A stretch of 62,000 bases of DNA from Tubiluchus corallicola. Lineage: Eukaryota; Priapulida; Priapulimorpha; Priapulimorphida; Tubiluchidae. A program made the translations under genes and the position numbers. The stretch lies in assembly GCA_030141605.1 (NCBI GenBank), contig JAQGDQ010000454.1:1-62000 (forward strand), in the 5' to 3' direction. This document shows, piece after piece, positions 33,625 through 45,905 of this stretch; the stretch's first letter is position 1, and each line of letters begins with the position of its first letter. A model generated the notes under the pieces. It was not told the DNA's origin. It saw only the letters and a program-made list of their open reading frames with translations, and did no database searches.

Positions 33625-34599
33625 CAGTTTTGATTTGCAACTACACACATAATTTATAGCTGTAAACCCTAGGGTTATGGTTTGATATATTCATAATATT
33701 TTTCAAAAGGAAAGGGCTATTATAGAGCTGTCTTTATCTCATTGCAGAAGAACATATTTTTAAATGATATGTATTTTTACCTACAAGATATATATTTATT
33801 AGCGCCAAAAACATACACTACAAGAAAAACATACATACATATACACATACATACAATTTCAATTTTGAAATATAATAACAGTATATGCAAACAAAACAAT
33901 TACTGATAAATATTATTAACTCTTCCTATTAGTTATTTTAGTTATTTAAATGGAAAGTTTAATGATTAGTATTTAAAATAAATTTTCATTAGGTCTCATT
34001 TTCAGTGATGTGGTCATTACATAGTATATTGTTCATCATGTCTTAAAACGCTTTTCGATATAATCAATAAATGTCTTAATTACTTCTAAACCATTACTTC
34101 CCATCAGGAACAAAAATTCACCAGCATCGCTCATAAGGAAAAATTCTCGTTTAATTACATTGATTACATTAATTACATAATTACATTGATGTGATTATAT
34201 AATTTTCTTCTAAAATCGTTGTAATATGGCATTTTATAACAAACTGCAATTCGTCTTCGATTTCATTTCTTAAACTATATCAGCATACACGATTCTCAGC
34301 CGAGATTATCCACGACTCACAAAGTCAATGTTAGTTTGTTAGTTTTTCTGTCATGAATGTCACGTACCGCATATTGGGGTCAAACCAGCAAGCAACGTAA
34401 CTCCAGCTTTAAGGAACATAATGTGAAAGCTGCTTCGTTCCTAGCACGATGTCAACCAAGCTCAGTGGAACTTTTTAAAGTATTTCTCATTGACTAACAT
34501 CATTGCTTTTAATCATGTATTCACTAACAATGTGACGCTATTGTTAAACATCAGTCCAAAGACTGAACATACACAGAATTATTTATATATTATTATTAC
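33625..34599. other. No gene seen
   Basis: AT-rich, with a short ACAT/ACATAT repeat at about 33829-33860. AATAAATATATATC on the minus strand near 33780-33800 could be a LINE 3' end, which is weak. Confidence 0.4.
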
Positions 34600-35119
34600 A
34601 AATTGAAGCTGGTCGATATCCCAGAAATAAAATTCCTGTTGATATGAGAAAATAAACTTTATGTAAGAATGGAAGTACGAAAGGTGAATTCCGCTTTAGT
34701 ATGCAATGCAATGTATATTGTCAAGAAAGGACCGTTTTCTTAAATCAAATATCAGATATCTTTCCAGAATTCTCGTCCATGTGTGATATTGATGAATTTA
34801 CAGTTTTAAACAAAAGTGGAGATGTGGAAGGTAAGAAATTTCAACAATACGTGGTTCTAAATTAAGAAGTACGAATTAATTTTGCCAAAAATTAATGTAT
34901 TGGATCAGCATTGTGACATATATCTAGATGTGTTTGTTACAAATTACGGTATTTTTTAATCAAATACAAATGATCGAATAAACGTATAATCAAAAGAGCC
35001 CTGTAACTGTAGGGACGTGTTCCTCTATGCGTTGTTTATTTAAGTGTGTGATTTGTTAATTGTGCTTGTAAATGTTTGTAAAATAAAACGTTTGTTATTG
35101 TTATTATTATTATTATTAT
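34600..35119 (+). mobile_element. LINE remnant: C-terminal end, 3' UTR and (TTA)n tail
   Basis: Translation gives FRFSMQCNVYCQERTVFLNQ, then ISDIFPEFSSMCDIDEFTVL, matching the terminal C..Y...R...F..IS..FP.F......EKF..L pattern of LINE proteins with a C-terminal Cys/His motif. The 3' part carries AAAATAAAACG (poly(A)-signal-like) and ends in TTATTATTATTATTATTA. The upstream zinc-binding part is badly eroded. Confidence 0.7.
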
Positions 35120-35369
35120 GAAAATCTTGTTGTTAAAAATGTCTCTAAAGCAGAAAAGAGGCTCTGCTTTCGAATCAGATGCATCATTAGCCTACATTTC
35201 GCCAAAAAATGAAGCCAGTTTCTATTTTTCTATTCGCTGAAAGAAATTTCTTCTTTGGAAAAGACCCGCATTTGAGACAGTTGTCTTTCTTTCCGTTGTT
35301 TTTTACTGTTATTTGGTCCTCTCACGCCACTGGTGTCGAGAGATCAAAGTGACCTTTGTGGTCAATGTT
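35120..35369. other. Spacer
   Basis: Nothing recognised. Confidence 0.4.
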
Positions 35370-35412
35370 CTCTCTCTTTTTCTCTCCCTCTCTCTCTCTC
35401 TCCCTCTCTCCG

Positions 35413-35505
<93 letters not shown>

Positions 35506-35534
35506 CTCTCTCTCTCCCTCTCTCTTTCTCTCTC

Positions 35535-35576
<42 letters not shown>

Positions 35577-35690
35577 CTGTCTCTGTCCTCTCTCTCTCTC
35601 TCTCTTTCTTTTTCTCTCTCTCTATATTCTCTCTCTCTTTCTCTCTCCTCTTTTTTTCCTTTTCTCCTCTCTCTCTCTATGTGTATATAC
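35370..35690. repeat. (CT)n microsatellite
   Basis: Pyrimidine tract of CT with TTTC interruptions, directly followed by a short TATACATATACATATG and then (GT)n. All the frames across it are artefacts. Confidence 0.97.
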
Positions 35691-35704
35691 ATATACATAT
35701 GTGA

Positions 35705-36456
<752 letters not shown>

Positions 36457-36959
36457 CAGTGGCGGTTCGTGTATGTGGATCTGCAGCACCCCCTATTTTC
36501 ACGCAACATATATCGATAATATTCAATATAATAAATCTTTTTTCTTTATTTCTTTCTTTATACTTGTACGAAACCAGAGCACGTGAGAGTAGTACTAATT
36601 GCTTCATAGTCCAGCCTAGTGTGCTAAAGCAATGCGGTGTTGGCTGTTGTGCGCATGCGGCCATGCGCACATGTCTGCGCCCAGGTAGAGAAAGTACTGT
36701 CGCTCACACAGTTTGTTGTCAGTTGTCACGTGCTTACCGTGAATAGAACAAGCTTGAACTGTGACAATTTAGGCTATTAGTAAGCAAAAATATTTTTTGT
36801 TTAGGATTTTATCAAGTTTATGTATAAATTTTTGTATGTTTGTTTGTTTAAAGTTCCAAATTGCAACAGTAACATTACATATGTTTGTTTCGTTTTACAC
36901 AATGCTAAAAATTGTTCTGGAATAGCACCCCTACTAAGTTTAGCTACAAGCCGCCACTG
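36457..36959. mobile_element. H2 hAT-like MITE with 8-bp target duplication
   Basis: Starts CAGTGGCGGTTCGTG and ends CAAGCCGCCACTG. It is flanked by GCGATTAA (36449-36456) and GCGATGAA (36960-36967), a 7 of 8 match. The inverted ends share CAGTGGCGG plus partial CACCCC subterminal similarity. It is 503 bp. Two frames inside (95 and 101 codons on opposite strands) show no transposase features. Confidence 0.8.
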
Positions 36960-37309
36960 GCGATGAATTCTAAGATCTGACAGTAACGATACGTATTACT
37001 GAATGAAAGTTTGAGCTTTACAAGAGAAGCACAATGAATCATCTATGTTCAACTGTCAAAAGCATTTACTGTCAAATCGACCACTGAATTCATTGCAATT
37101 CAGTAACTGTAACACCCTTTTGATGCTCTGTTAGTCACTGTAACATCAAAAGCTGGTAAAGGGTGCTCGAAAAGAAACTATGCTTTAGAAATAATGCTGA
37201 TGATGTTGTGCTGAAATATGCTAACATTAAAAATCATCCAAAATTAACTGGAATTCCGCATTATAACGTCACAACGAGGTAAATGTGATATTACAGTAAT
37301 GATAATCCA
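36960..37309. other. No gene seen
   Basis: AT-rich. Paired TCAAAAGCTGGTAAAGGGTG and CAACACCC.TTTTGATG-like segments near 37110-37165 suggest a small inverted repeat. Nothing firm. Confidence 0.35.
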
Positions 37310-37689
37310 GTAAGCCTTTACACAGTTTCGTTGTGCGCACGCGCAGTTGCTGTGGGTCAAAGGTATTATGTGTGCCTCAGCAACGTGTCTTAACATCAAC
37401 CGTGATATGTGGGTAAAGCAAAGCCGACTGCCGCATCAGTTCAGTAACTTCAGTTGTTTTACGTGGATTTTACTTAATTATTCATTAGTCTATTCGTAGA
37501 GTGATTTACTAGTAGGATCTTGCCTGAGAAGAAAAAATGAACTAGGTAAGGTTCTAGCTGCTGTTAAAAGTGTTACTATTACAATAGCACGGGCTGCAAG
37601 GTTTTGTAGACAAATGCGTTGTCTGGCACACTTAACCTTTGACCTTTTCACGATCATCATCAATCGCTGGAACTGTGAAAAGGCTTATT
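37310..37689 (+). mobile_element. A element, copy 3, best preserved
   Basis: Starts AGTAAGCCTTTACACAGTTT and ends GGAACTGTGAAAAGGCTTATT. It shows all family segments in order: GCGCACGCGCAGTTGCTGTG, GGTCAAAGGT, AAGCCGACTGCCGCATCAG, GTAGGATCTTGCCTG and AACTAGGTAAGGTTCTAGC. It is 380 bp and non-coding. Confidence 0.88.
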
Positions 37690-37930
37690 CTCCTGCCATA
37701 TAGGTCTAGGTTGGTGTGATAGTTATTGGACTTGAATGCTCTAACTCCGTATGCTTATAATATTATTATTTATTAAGCTATCCTTTCTTAGCTATTAATA
37801 ACGTTACGAATACATAATTACCTAAGGAATTTTTCTTTGATGGTAAAGAGATTTCACGCCACTGAGTATCCAAAAGCACTCCAAGCAAACGGATGGGCGT
37901 AAAATTGATTTTTTATAGCCTTTCGGGCAG
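37690..37930. other. Spacer
   Basis: Nothing recognised. Confidence 0.4.
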
Positions 37931-38609
37931 TTAAAGCACAAGAAAACCCTTCATAAGCCTAAAGCTTAAAAACTTCGTCTTGAAATTTTATATCACTTCT
38001 TTACTGTCTTTTTGCATAGAGGACTTCAATCGGCAACTACGCTGTATAAAACTTGTAAATTCAAACTCCGCGATGACCATTAGGCGCATTTTGACGATAA
38101 GTCCTTTGAAACAAGTTTAGATAACACTGAGTAAAGTTTGGAAAAATAATCAGAGCATTCGTAGCGCACACCTCCCTAACTAACTAAAAATTTAAATTAC
38201 TGTATCTTGTCAATGAGATTAAAAAAATGGTTAGTGAGCGGTGCACCCTGGAGGTGAGTCAGCGACATTTTACCAATTGCTAAAATATTTTAAATAATTA
38301 ATAATTTTCTTTTCAAGTTACATAAGTCTTTCCAGCATGTAAGCGAAATGCCAACTAATATAGATTTGCATGGAAAGTTTTTTTGGACATAACTTAACAT
38401 TTCCTTTTCTTCCCCTGATTTACGTTGTGCGTATATGACGTCATGTAATGGCGCCGTTGGAACAGTATTGCAGGAGATTTAAAGTGAAAACAAACAAAGA
38501 TTCCTTTCAATGCGAGTCGACATATGCATAAAATTGCTATAAAGTAATATAATTTTTTAAGGTGACTTTTCTGAAACCTACTTCAGATACTCCTTTTCTT
38601 GTCCTTTAA
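37931..38609 (-). mobile_element. T1 element, full-length copy with TTAA at both ends
   Basis: TTAAAGCACAAGAAAACCC to CCTTTTCTTGTCCTTTAA, 679 bp. TGACGTCA is at 38436-38443 followed by TGTAATGGCGCCGTTGG. The small MA..NGH frame is broken here by a frameshift, so that frame is not maintained across copies. Confidence 0.9.
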
Positions 38610-38973
38610 CAACCCTACAGGCCGAGATCCAGAACCGAAGAGCAAGACCTGTCTTATTGTACATGGTTGCGGCAGTACCGATACATAATAAATAAAAAAA
38701 ACGCCGGCAACGCCTTGTTTTTAACGCTTCAGCAATGTCGGCAACGACCGAGTAAAATAATGAAGGTGAAATGGTGTATTGAAAGTGAAAACGAATAGGA
38801 AATTCAAGGCTGAAATAGAAACAATAAACAACCGGAAACGGAACCGGAAATCAAAGACCTCTACCATCTATTCTTTTTAATGACCGAATCAAATGAAAAA
38901 AGCGATTTAATAAACAGCAAATATGTGCAGTGTTCTAAATAAATAGCATCTTCTGTCTACTGGAAATAGAATT
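38610..38973. other. No gene seen
   Basis: Moderately purine-rich single-copy DNA. Confidence 0.4.
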
Positions 38974-39079
38974 ATGTTTTACGAGGTTGTTGTAAAAGAA
39001 AGAGACGACTTTTCTTCTGGAGTGCATACACAACGGTCCTGCCCGCTTTGTTGGAGTGCAAAGAGTCGTTCCATTACTG
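38974..39079 (+). CDS. Candidate coding exon with a CxxC motif, product unknown
   Basis: ATG 38974 opens a frame reading MFYEVVVKERDDFSSGVHTQ and RSCPLCWSAKSRSIT. It meets a donor GTAAGA at 39080 in phase 1. An acceptor-like CTTCTGTCTACTGGAAATAG precedes the ATG. The frame ends at a stop shortly after the donor if unspliced. CPLC could be half of a zinc knuckle, but nothing confirms that. A 69-codon minus-strand frame and an 82-codon plus-strand frame overlap it. Confidence 0.25.
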
Positions 39080-39273
39080 GTAAGAAGAGAATTTTTGTCT
39101 TGTGAAATTGACAGAGTAAAATTCGTTTTATTTCCTTTTAACAAAAATCAAAAAATGTTAAGAAAATTTCTGATTTTTCTCAAAATACCACACAGCAAGA
39201 AAGTTCATATCACAGTCAAACGGTTTTTTTCCGAGCGTCCAGTTAGCTGCAGCTACTTTGCGAATTTTGTACT

Positions 39274-39405
39274 GTATAATCACGTCGAAATTAAGTTATA
39301 CTAGCCGTATTTTTCATATACAAAGTAGTTTACAATTTGGTATAATCACGTCCTAATTAAGTTAAACTAGCCGTATTTATCAGATAAAAAGTAGTTTACA
39401 ATTTG
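39274..39405. repeat. 66-bp tandem duplication
   Basis: GTATAATCACGTC occurs at 39274 and 39340, and both units continue AATTAAGTTA.ACTAGCCGTA and AAAGTAGTTTACAATTTGG with few changes. Confidence 0.9.
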
Positions 39406-40070
39406 GGCTCCTCGAATAATTCGAGTCTGTTTTATAATGTTCAACAGTAATTCGTTAATGTTCATATATATATATTTTATTTATTTTTTTACTGCATTTT
39501 TATTCATTTATTAATATCTTGAGGCTACGCACATTCAATTTTTTTAACAGATGGTGACGATTAAGACAACGACGATGATGATGATGACCATGACTACGAC
39601 GATGACGATAACAATGCTTGCGGCATATATAACAATAACCCTTTTCCTGTGGCTAAAGAGTTAATCTTAGCATTGAGAAAAAATAAGCTAAATATGGTCT
39701 ACTTCTGAAACGTTTCCCGCCAAATTCTAAACGAATTTACGCCCACACTTTTGCTTTTGCCACGCCCATGCCACTCAGCCACGCCCGGCATTATGTACCC
39801 GCATGATTTATGAGTGCGAAGGGTCAAAATTCAAGCGCAATTACGCCTATGTTAATATTTGATGAATTGCAAAGGTTGTGCACATCCATAATCACTTTTA
39901 GGTGGCTTTGTGTGACGTTTTTGCAATAAATAAAATAGTAATTAGCGTCTGCAACATGAGCTAATGTAAACAATAGTCATTGAAATGTATAAAATACAAT
40001 ATCAATATTGGTTTTTCACTTGGCAAATATCTTACTCTGTCTTATTCATAATATTTAAAAGAATTTTTTA
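39406..40070. other. No gene seen
   Basis: AT-rich with a GATGATGATGAC/ACGACGATGAC run near 39570-39610 and sequence rich in CACGCCC near 39740-39800. No feature named. Confidence 0.4.
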
Positions 40071-40145
40071 ATGTTGTTGTTGTTGTTGATGATGCCGTTG
40101 CCGTTGCCATTGTTGTTGTTGCTGTTGTTGTTGCTGTTGTTGTTG

Positions 40146-40191
<46 letters not shown>

Positions 40192-40236
40192 TGTTGCTGT
40201 TGGTGCTGCTGCTGCTGCTGCTGCTGCGTCGTCGTC
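40071..40236. repeat. (GTT/GCT)n microsatellite
   Basis: Mixed GTT and GCT triplets, about 55 units. The minus strand reads as poly-Gln, but there is no start, splice or flanking coding support. Confidence 0.95.
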
Positions 40237-40429
40237 GTCATTGTTGTCATTGGTTTTTTCACTGCATATTAGTTTTCAAACAGTAAGGTTATTTAGTTCT
40301 CCATAGTTTACTGTTGTACTCCTCTTGACTAACTACTGTATTATTTATTGCCTCTTTTTGTTTGAATTGTTATAATTTTTTTTATGCTACTAACAAATTG
40401 AAAATTGTACTTCAATTTCGAAATAACTA

Positions 40430-40430
<1 letters not shown>

Positions 40431-40521
<91 letters not shown>
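40431..40521. repeat. (AAT)n microsatellite
   Basis: About 30 AAT units, uninterrupted. Confidence 0.97.
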
Positions 40522-40526
<5 letters not shown>

Positions 40527-41018
40527 TTAAAATAATAATATGGCGTTAAGATCTAAGCTCTTTGATTAAACCTGCCTGAAAGACCGCATCACCCCTTCAG
40601 GTATAAAACTTGTACCAGTTGGTTTGCTCATATATTCTACCTGAACATTAATCTGACAGGTGAATGAGTTATTTACAGGTAGAAAGTGCAAAAACAACCC
40701 GCCTATTGTTAAAAGTTATTCACTTAACCCTTTGAATGCTGTACTGGGTTAATTTTGTTGTTGCACCCAAAATATTAGTTCTATTTACGTAACGTGACGT
40801 GTATTTCAGTTTCTAAACCGGCTCAGTGTCACGTCAGTTTTACGTGGGAACTTTATACAGCTAAATGCGATTTTTCGATTGTTTTGTGACGAAACCAGCT
40901 CTCGTGGACACACATCACTATAGTGGTTGTGATTCATCAAAAGTTAATTGTAGACCAGCTGTTCTGAGTCTAATTAAGGTTGAATCTATAAGCGGAGGAG
41001 AAAAATACCAGGTATAGA
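40522..41018. other. No gene seen
   Basis: Contains TTAACCCTTTGAATGCTGTA at 40725, similar to the starts of other TTAA elements, with no matching end found. Confidence 0.35.
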
Positions 41019-41132
41019 CCTAAAGGAGGACAGGATGATTTTCATAAATTACCCCATTTTCAAATCACTTGTTTTTTGTTATTCAAGACAACAATATAAC
41101 AAATAGCAATTTGTAGGCAAACAATGGGTAAT
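41019..41132. repeat. T2 end fragment plus segment shared with 46457-46533
   Basis: CCTAAAGGAGGACAGGATGA is a separate T2 left-end fragment. It is followed by TTATTCAAGACAACAATATA and GCAATTTGTAGGCAAACAAT, which recur almost unchanged at 46457-46533. In both places the segment abuts a T2 element at its TTAA. Confidence 0.8.
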
Positions 41133-41730
41133 TTAAAGGAAGACAGGATGATTTTTCAAGTACCCCATTTTCAAGTCCGATAAAAAGTGTACATTCTAAT
41201 ACAATTAATACTGTAAAAGCGTTTCTGATAATTAAATAATAGATTTAAAACTTAATTAACGGCGGACGAGCTCAACCTTTTGATGATATCACAAACTAAC
41301 ATAATTTTCGACAGCAAAAATAGTCCACGAGCGTGCTGCACGTGTATCCGAAAGCGAAAATTGAAGTCTTACTGTAAAATATGCAGTGTGTTTTACTAAA
41401 GCCAGACAAGTTTAAAAACAAAAATTTATATTTAAAATAAAAACTTATCACTATGCTCACGCATGAACTGTCGAACGTGCGTGGTTCGTCAGAAACTAAC
41501 ACATCTGAACTGAGAGGTACTGCACCTGTTTTTGTGCAATGCGTTTCCAAAATGCAGGTGCTAGTGCCCGTCTAACTAGCGAATGGCGAAATGCATGTAA
41601 CAGAGAAGAACTAGTGGCGCGAACGTGAAATTTTTTCACGTAAGTCATTTTTATAAAATAGTATGTTCCCTTTCAATATTTCAAAGTTTGTTTTCGCCTA
41701 CAGTTTAAGACTGGGTCAGTTTTACTTTAA
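41133..41730 (+). mobile_element. T2 element, full-length copy
   Basis: TTAAAGGAAGACAGGATGAT to GGTCAGTTTTACTTTAA with TTAA at both tips, 598 bp. It shares GATTTAAAACTTAATTAACGG, GTCGAACGTGCGTGGTTCGTC and GCGAATGGCGAAATGCATG with the family. The frame matching the 151-codon one at 23698 is interrupted. Confidence 0.9.
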
Positions 41731-41782
41731 TTGTCATCTAGTTCAGTGATATCCCGCCCGCTGATGAAAGAGTCCACGCTTA

Positions 41783-41985
41783 CAGTAAACTACGTATAAC
41801 TCGAACACCTTAAGACCGGAAAATGCGTTCGAGTTAAGCGAAAATACGAGTTAGACGGTGTTCGTAAGAAAACAAGATTGAGCCACTCATTAACGTCGGA
41901 CAATACACTAGTAACACTAATAGCCTGCGAAAATGACAAACTGAGGTTTGAATCAAATATCAAGCAATTTTTATTAATAATCAAA
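41783..41985. mobile_element. pogo/Tigger-like transposon end, partial
   Basis: TA followed by CAGTAAACTACGTATAACTC and GAACACC, then TGCGTTCGAGTTAAGCGAAAA and TACGAGTTAGACGGTGTTCG. This is the characteristic subterminal pattern of pogo/Tigger-type elements (ATAACTCGAAC near a CAGT end after TA). No opposite end or transposase is seen. Confidence 0.5.
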
Positions 41986-42490
41986 AATAAAATGACTGGT
42001 CCACCTCTATTGTAATCTGAGTAGCACGGTTTATAGAATTTGGCAATAATAATATTGTGATCTACATTAAACCACGTTCATTAAGCCACGTTATGTGCAG
42101 CGTTCTGCTAAGGTAATACAAGAAATCTTGGTAATTTTGCTGAATCTAGCAACTAAAATCATAATGCGGTGCACACTTTTGCATAATATTTAGAAATAAT
42201 TTGTTTCTTGCTTAGCATTAAACTTCCAAAGATAATGTTTCTTTATCAGCATGGGACGCGTATTATAATATTGACGCACTATGGCAACAATTAACATTTT
42301 TTAATTATTTTGGAATTCAACACAAAAACCGCATTTCTAACAAAAGTTGACAGACATTATATGATTTTTAGCAGTTGGGGTATAATTGCAGTATAATTGC
42401 ACTGCAGCGTAACGTAACTGTTCATACATGAAGAGCGAGAAATGTACAGTACATCTGTTAAATTAGCGAATTAAATAAGGGTTAATTATT
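41986..42490. other. No gene seen
   Basis: AT-rich; may include the interior of the pogo-like element. Nothing firm. Confidence 0.35.
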
Positions 42491-42604
42491 TGGGACACCC
42501 TATATTGTTGCAATAGTCACTAATGTTTTGGGACACTCGGTATCGTTGCAATAGTCACCAATGTTTTGGGACACCTGGTATTGTTGCAATAGTCACTAAT
42601 GTTT
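42491..42604. repeat. 38-bp tandem repeat, three units
   Basis: Three units of TGGGACAC...GTAT.GTTGCAATAGTCAC.AATGTTT in a row with few changes. Confidence 0.92.
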
Positions 42605-42886
42605 TCTTTTCTTCTTTTTTCATGTGCTGTTCTGATGGTGGGACATTTTGACCCAAATAGGTAAGTCAGTAATTCAGTGTGTCAGTAAATCAGTTTGCAG
42701 TAAATTGGTTCATTTGCTTGGTTTTCGTTTGTTCATTTATTTGTTTATACATTTATTTTAATTTTATTTATTTATTTTCTTGACCGTCCATTCAATGTGT
42801 TTTTAGATAATTTATTGTTTGATTAGTCCCATATTTTAGCACGTTGTTCTCTCCACGCCAGAATGCGTATAAGGCTGTGACACTCC
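42605..42886. other. Spacer
   Basis: Nothing recognised except the left target duplication TGACACTCC at 42878-42886. Confidence 0.4.
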
Positions 42887-43309
42887 CAGGGGCGCAATGA
42901 CCAATAGGCTAACTAGGCTATAGTTTAGGGCGCCAAAGTTTGAGGGACGTCACATTATTATTATTTAAAAAAATTCTTATTCTCCTGGGAAAATGTGTAT
43001 ACTTTCATATTCACGTTTTACAACACACAACGGGCAGTTAATGACCGCAGCTTTTATATAAGTGCCACATAACGAATAGGTGCAAGGTATTACACAACAA
43101 ACAGTTGCGCCGCCTGCTTGAATATAGGCGCTATGCAAATACTTGTAATTAATAGTGACCACGTAGAAACTAGGTTAATTGTGTTTCTAATACACCACAA
43201 CTAATTGTTTAATGTGAACATTACATAAGCAGCCATAATAAATTCACAATAGAGGTGGGCGGGGCAGAATTGTCAGCGTAGGGCATCGGAAAATGTTAAT
43301 ACGCCCCTG
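42887..43309 (+). mobile_element. H1 hAT-like MITE, copy 3, intact ends
   Basis: CAGGGGCGCAATGACCAATA to AATACGCCCCTG, 423 bp, flanked by perfect TGACACTCC at 42878-42886 and 43310-43318. Nine matching bases fit an 8-bp hAT duplication plus one chance match. Collinear with 3330-3755. No coding capacity. Confidence 0.92.
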
Positions 43310-43346
43310 TGACACTCCCAGTGTAAACCCTTCCGGTGTCCATTCC

Positions 43347-43350
<4 letters not shown>

Positions 43351-43434
<84 letters not shown>
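43351..43434. repeat. (CA)n(TA)n microsatellite
   Basis: CA run followed by a TA run that ends exactly where LINE-related sequence starts. Confidence 0.95.
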
Positions 43435-43441
<7 letters not shown>

Positions 43442-43885
43442 CTTCTAATGAGAAGTTCGTGTTTTTAAATGCACCACAACATGTAGAAGTTATTAAAATT
43501 AATGCTAAATTGATCCACAAAATATTTGAAGACAGGCTCGACTGACATAACTCAGTGCAAGCCTGACTGACTGACTAACTGTAACACGTGTAATATTAAG
43601 TTTATGTATATGTATGTTGCTCTGTTGTATGCGTTTTTGTGCTTGAGCTATTATTCCACTTATATGTGGTTTCTTTGTTCAAATATATAGAGTTTTTTAA
43701 ATCGTTTTTCTTTGTCTTTTGTAATGACTTTCCTTAATGATTCAATGAAAGTGAGGTAAAAAATCAGAAAGAATACAAAAACATTCTTATCTTATATGAG
43801 CGTACAGCGGGCATTCAGTAATTACATGCAATTCATCCTCTACTTTGTTCACACAACAAATTTACATACTCGTTGTTCTACTTTT
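43435..43885. mobile_element. LINE remnant in two opposite pieces
   Basis: Plus strand 43435-43545 encodes MSSNEKFVFLNAPQHVEVIK, then INAKLIHKIFEDR and a stop, the C-terminus seen at 27215-27480. The shared 3' UTR follows to about 43740. At about 43795-43848 the minus strand encodes VEDELHVITECPLYAHIR, which should lie upstream in the same orientation. The element is therefore rearranged as well as truncated. Confidence 0.75.
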
Positions 43886-44049
43886 ATTTTTTCAGCTTGT
43901 GATATCTACCGATTTCAATTGCTCATTTACGAGCACTAATACGAAATCTTGTTAAGTTTGTATTGACATGTTCTGGAGGACCAATCAACAAATAATTTTC
44001 CATCTTTAAGAATTTTTAAAAGGTTTATACGTTCTAAATTTATTGCTAT
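43886..44049. other. Spacer
   Basis: Nothing recognised. Confidence 0.35.
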
Positions 44050-44345
44050 TTTCATTCGTTGCTGTCCGGTTCATTTCCTGCAGCCAGTACTGTGGAATAT
44101 AAGAACGCTATCTCATTAGTCATTCTCGTCTTCCTTCCATAAGACATGTTCAGTCCAATTCCGTCTCCTCCTTTACTCACCTGCGCCCTGAATTCATCTG
44201 CGCCCTGTTTGCCATCTCCAAGTTGGACGCCCGCTCCTGTCATCTAATCCTTAGCTTCCCGTTTAGGCAGTTAACCTGGAATGCGTCGAGTTTCTCTTGC
44301 TCTTCTTCTTCACCTTGTATGCCTCGTTTCCATACATTAACACTG
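44050..44345 (-). mobile_element. LINE remnant: C-terminal region of a reverse transcriptase
   Basis: Minus-strand pieces in three frames give YGNEAYKVKKKSKR, LDAFQVNCLNGKLRIR*QER, then RRRRNWTEHVLWKEDEND. Together they match the LINE pattern YG.E.W.L ... L..FQ..CLR.ILRIRW.DR.SN ... RR..W.GHVLRM. Frameshifts and stops show decay. It is a different LINE lineage from the neighbour at 43435. Confidence 0.68.
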
Positions 44346-44690
<345 letters not shown>

Positions 44691-45219
44691 GCATAATTGT
44701 TTTCCTATGCTTTCAGAACTTGTAGCGATGGTTGTGTTATATTATGATGATCAAAGTACAATAAAGGTTCCTTAGTTTCTGTTCTTGAACAGGACAGCTC
44801 GCATATTGAGCAAATCCTAATAATCTGCTTCTAGTATTTTTGTCCCTATGAGGTAAATTAATGTATTTTCAGGACTGTTTGACTTGGCTTGTTCACAAAC
44901 TTTCAGCAACGGTACTAGCATTAGCAATCATTTTCCGATAATCTGGTGCTACTACCTAGTGGCGCGATTTATAATGATTTGACGCGCGAGAATATAGAAG
45001 GAAAACATCTATAGTGATTCAACTATGTCATTGGCAAAATCGACGTTTTTAATGTAGTTTTACTGCAATACGTAATTAAAACAAGTATCACTTATTTGGC
45101 CTCAATTAAAGAAAAACAGTTGAACAGTTTCATTCATTTTGCATTTATTCTACTCCACAGTTTCGTAGTGGATTCTGTAATTTACTAAATTTTCTTTCGC
45201 CCTAACATCTATTAGCAGT
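44691..45219. other. No gene seen
   Basis: AT-rich; nothing recognised. Confidence 0.4.
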
Positions 45220-45905
45220 TTAAACGACTAGAAGAGGGGTACCTGAAGTAGGTTTCAGAAAAATCGCCTTAAAAATTGTGTTACTTTATTGCTATTTTAT
45301 GCGTATATCGTACACGCGTTGAAATGATTTTTTGCTTGCTTTCATTTTAAAGTTGGCGCGACATTACACTGCCGCACCATCGATGTCGTATACGCACAAT
45401 GTAAATTAGGCGATGAACATGAAATTTTAAATTATGTCCTAAAAAACTTTCCATGCAAAGTTATGTTATTTAACATTTTGCTTACTTGCTTGAAAGACTT
45501 ACGTAACTAGAAAAGAAAATTATTAGTTATTTAAAATGTTTTCATGAATTGATAAAATGTCGCCGACTCACCCTCCAGGGTGAACCACTCACTAATCAAA
45601 AACATATTTTTAATCTTATTGACAAGATGCAGTAATTTTAAAATTTAGTTAGTTAGTGAGGTGTGCGCTATGAATGCTCTGATTATTTTTTCAAACTTTA
45701 TTCGGTGTTATCTAAATTATTTCAAATGACTTATCGTCAAAATGGCTGCTTCTAACGGTCATTGCGGGAGTTTAAATTTACATAATTTATGCAGCGTTAC
45801 TGCTGACGCAAGCTCTGTATGCAAAAAGGCAGTATGTAAATGGCATAAAATTTCAAGACGAATTTTCTAAGCTTTATGTAAGTGGAGGGTTTTCTTGTCC
45901 TTTAA
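45220..45905 (+). mobile_element. T1 element, full-length copy
   Basis: TTAAACGACTAGAAGAGGGG (drifted left end) to GGGTTTTCTTGTCCTTTAA. The TGACGTCA site is lost (ATCGATGTCGTATACG). The small plus-strand frame begins MAASNGHCGSLNLHNLCSV and stops just before the end. Confidence 0.88.

Noticed and set aside
40068-40262. Minus-strand poly-Gln frame
   Set aside because: It is the (GTT/GCT)n repeat. It has no flanking coding sequence, splice sites or domain. The first codon is GTG and the first ATG lies inside the repeat-adjacent DNA.
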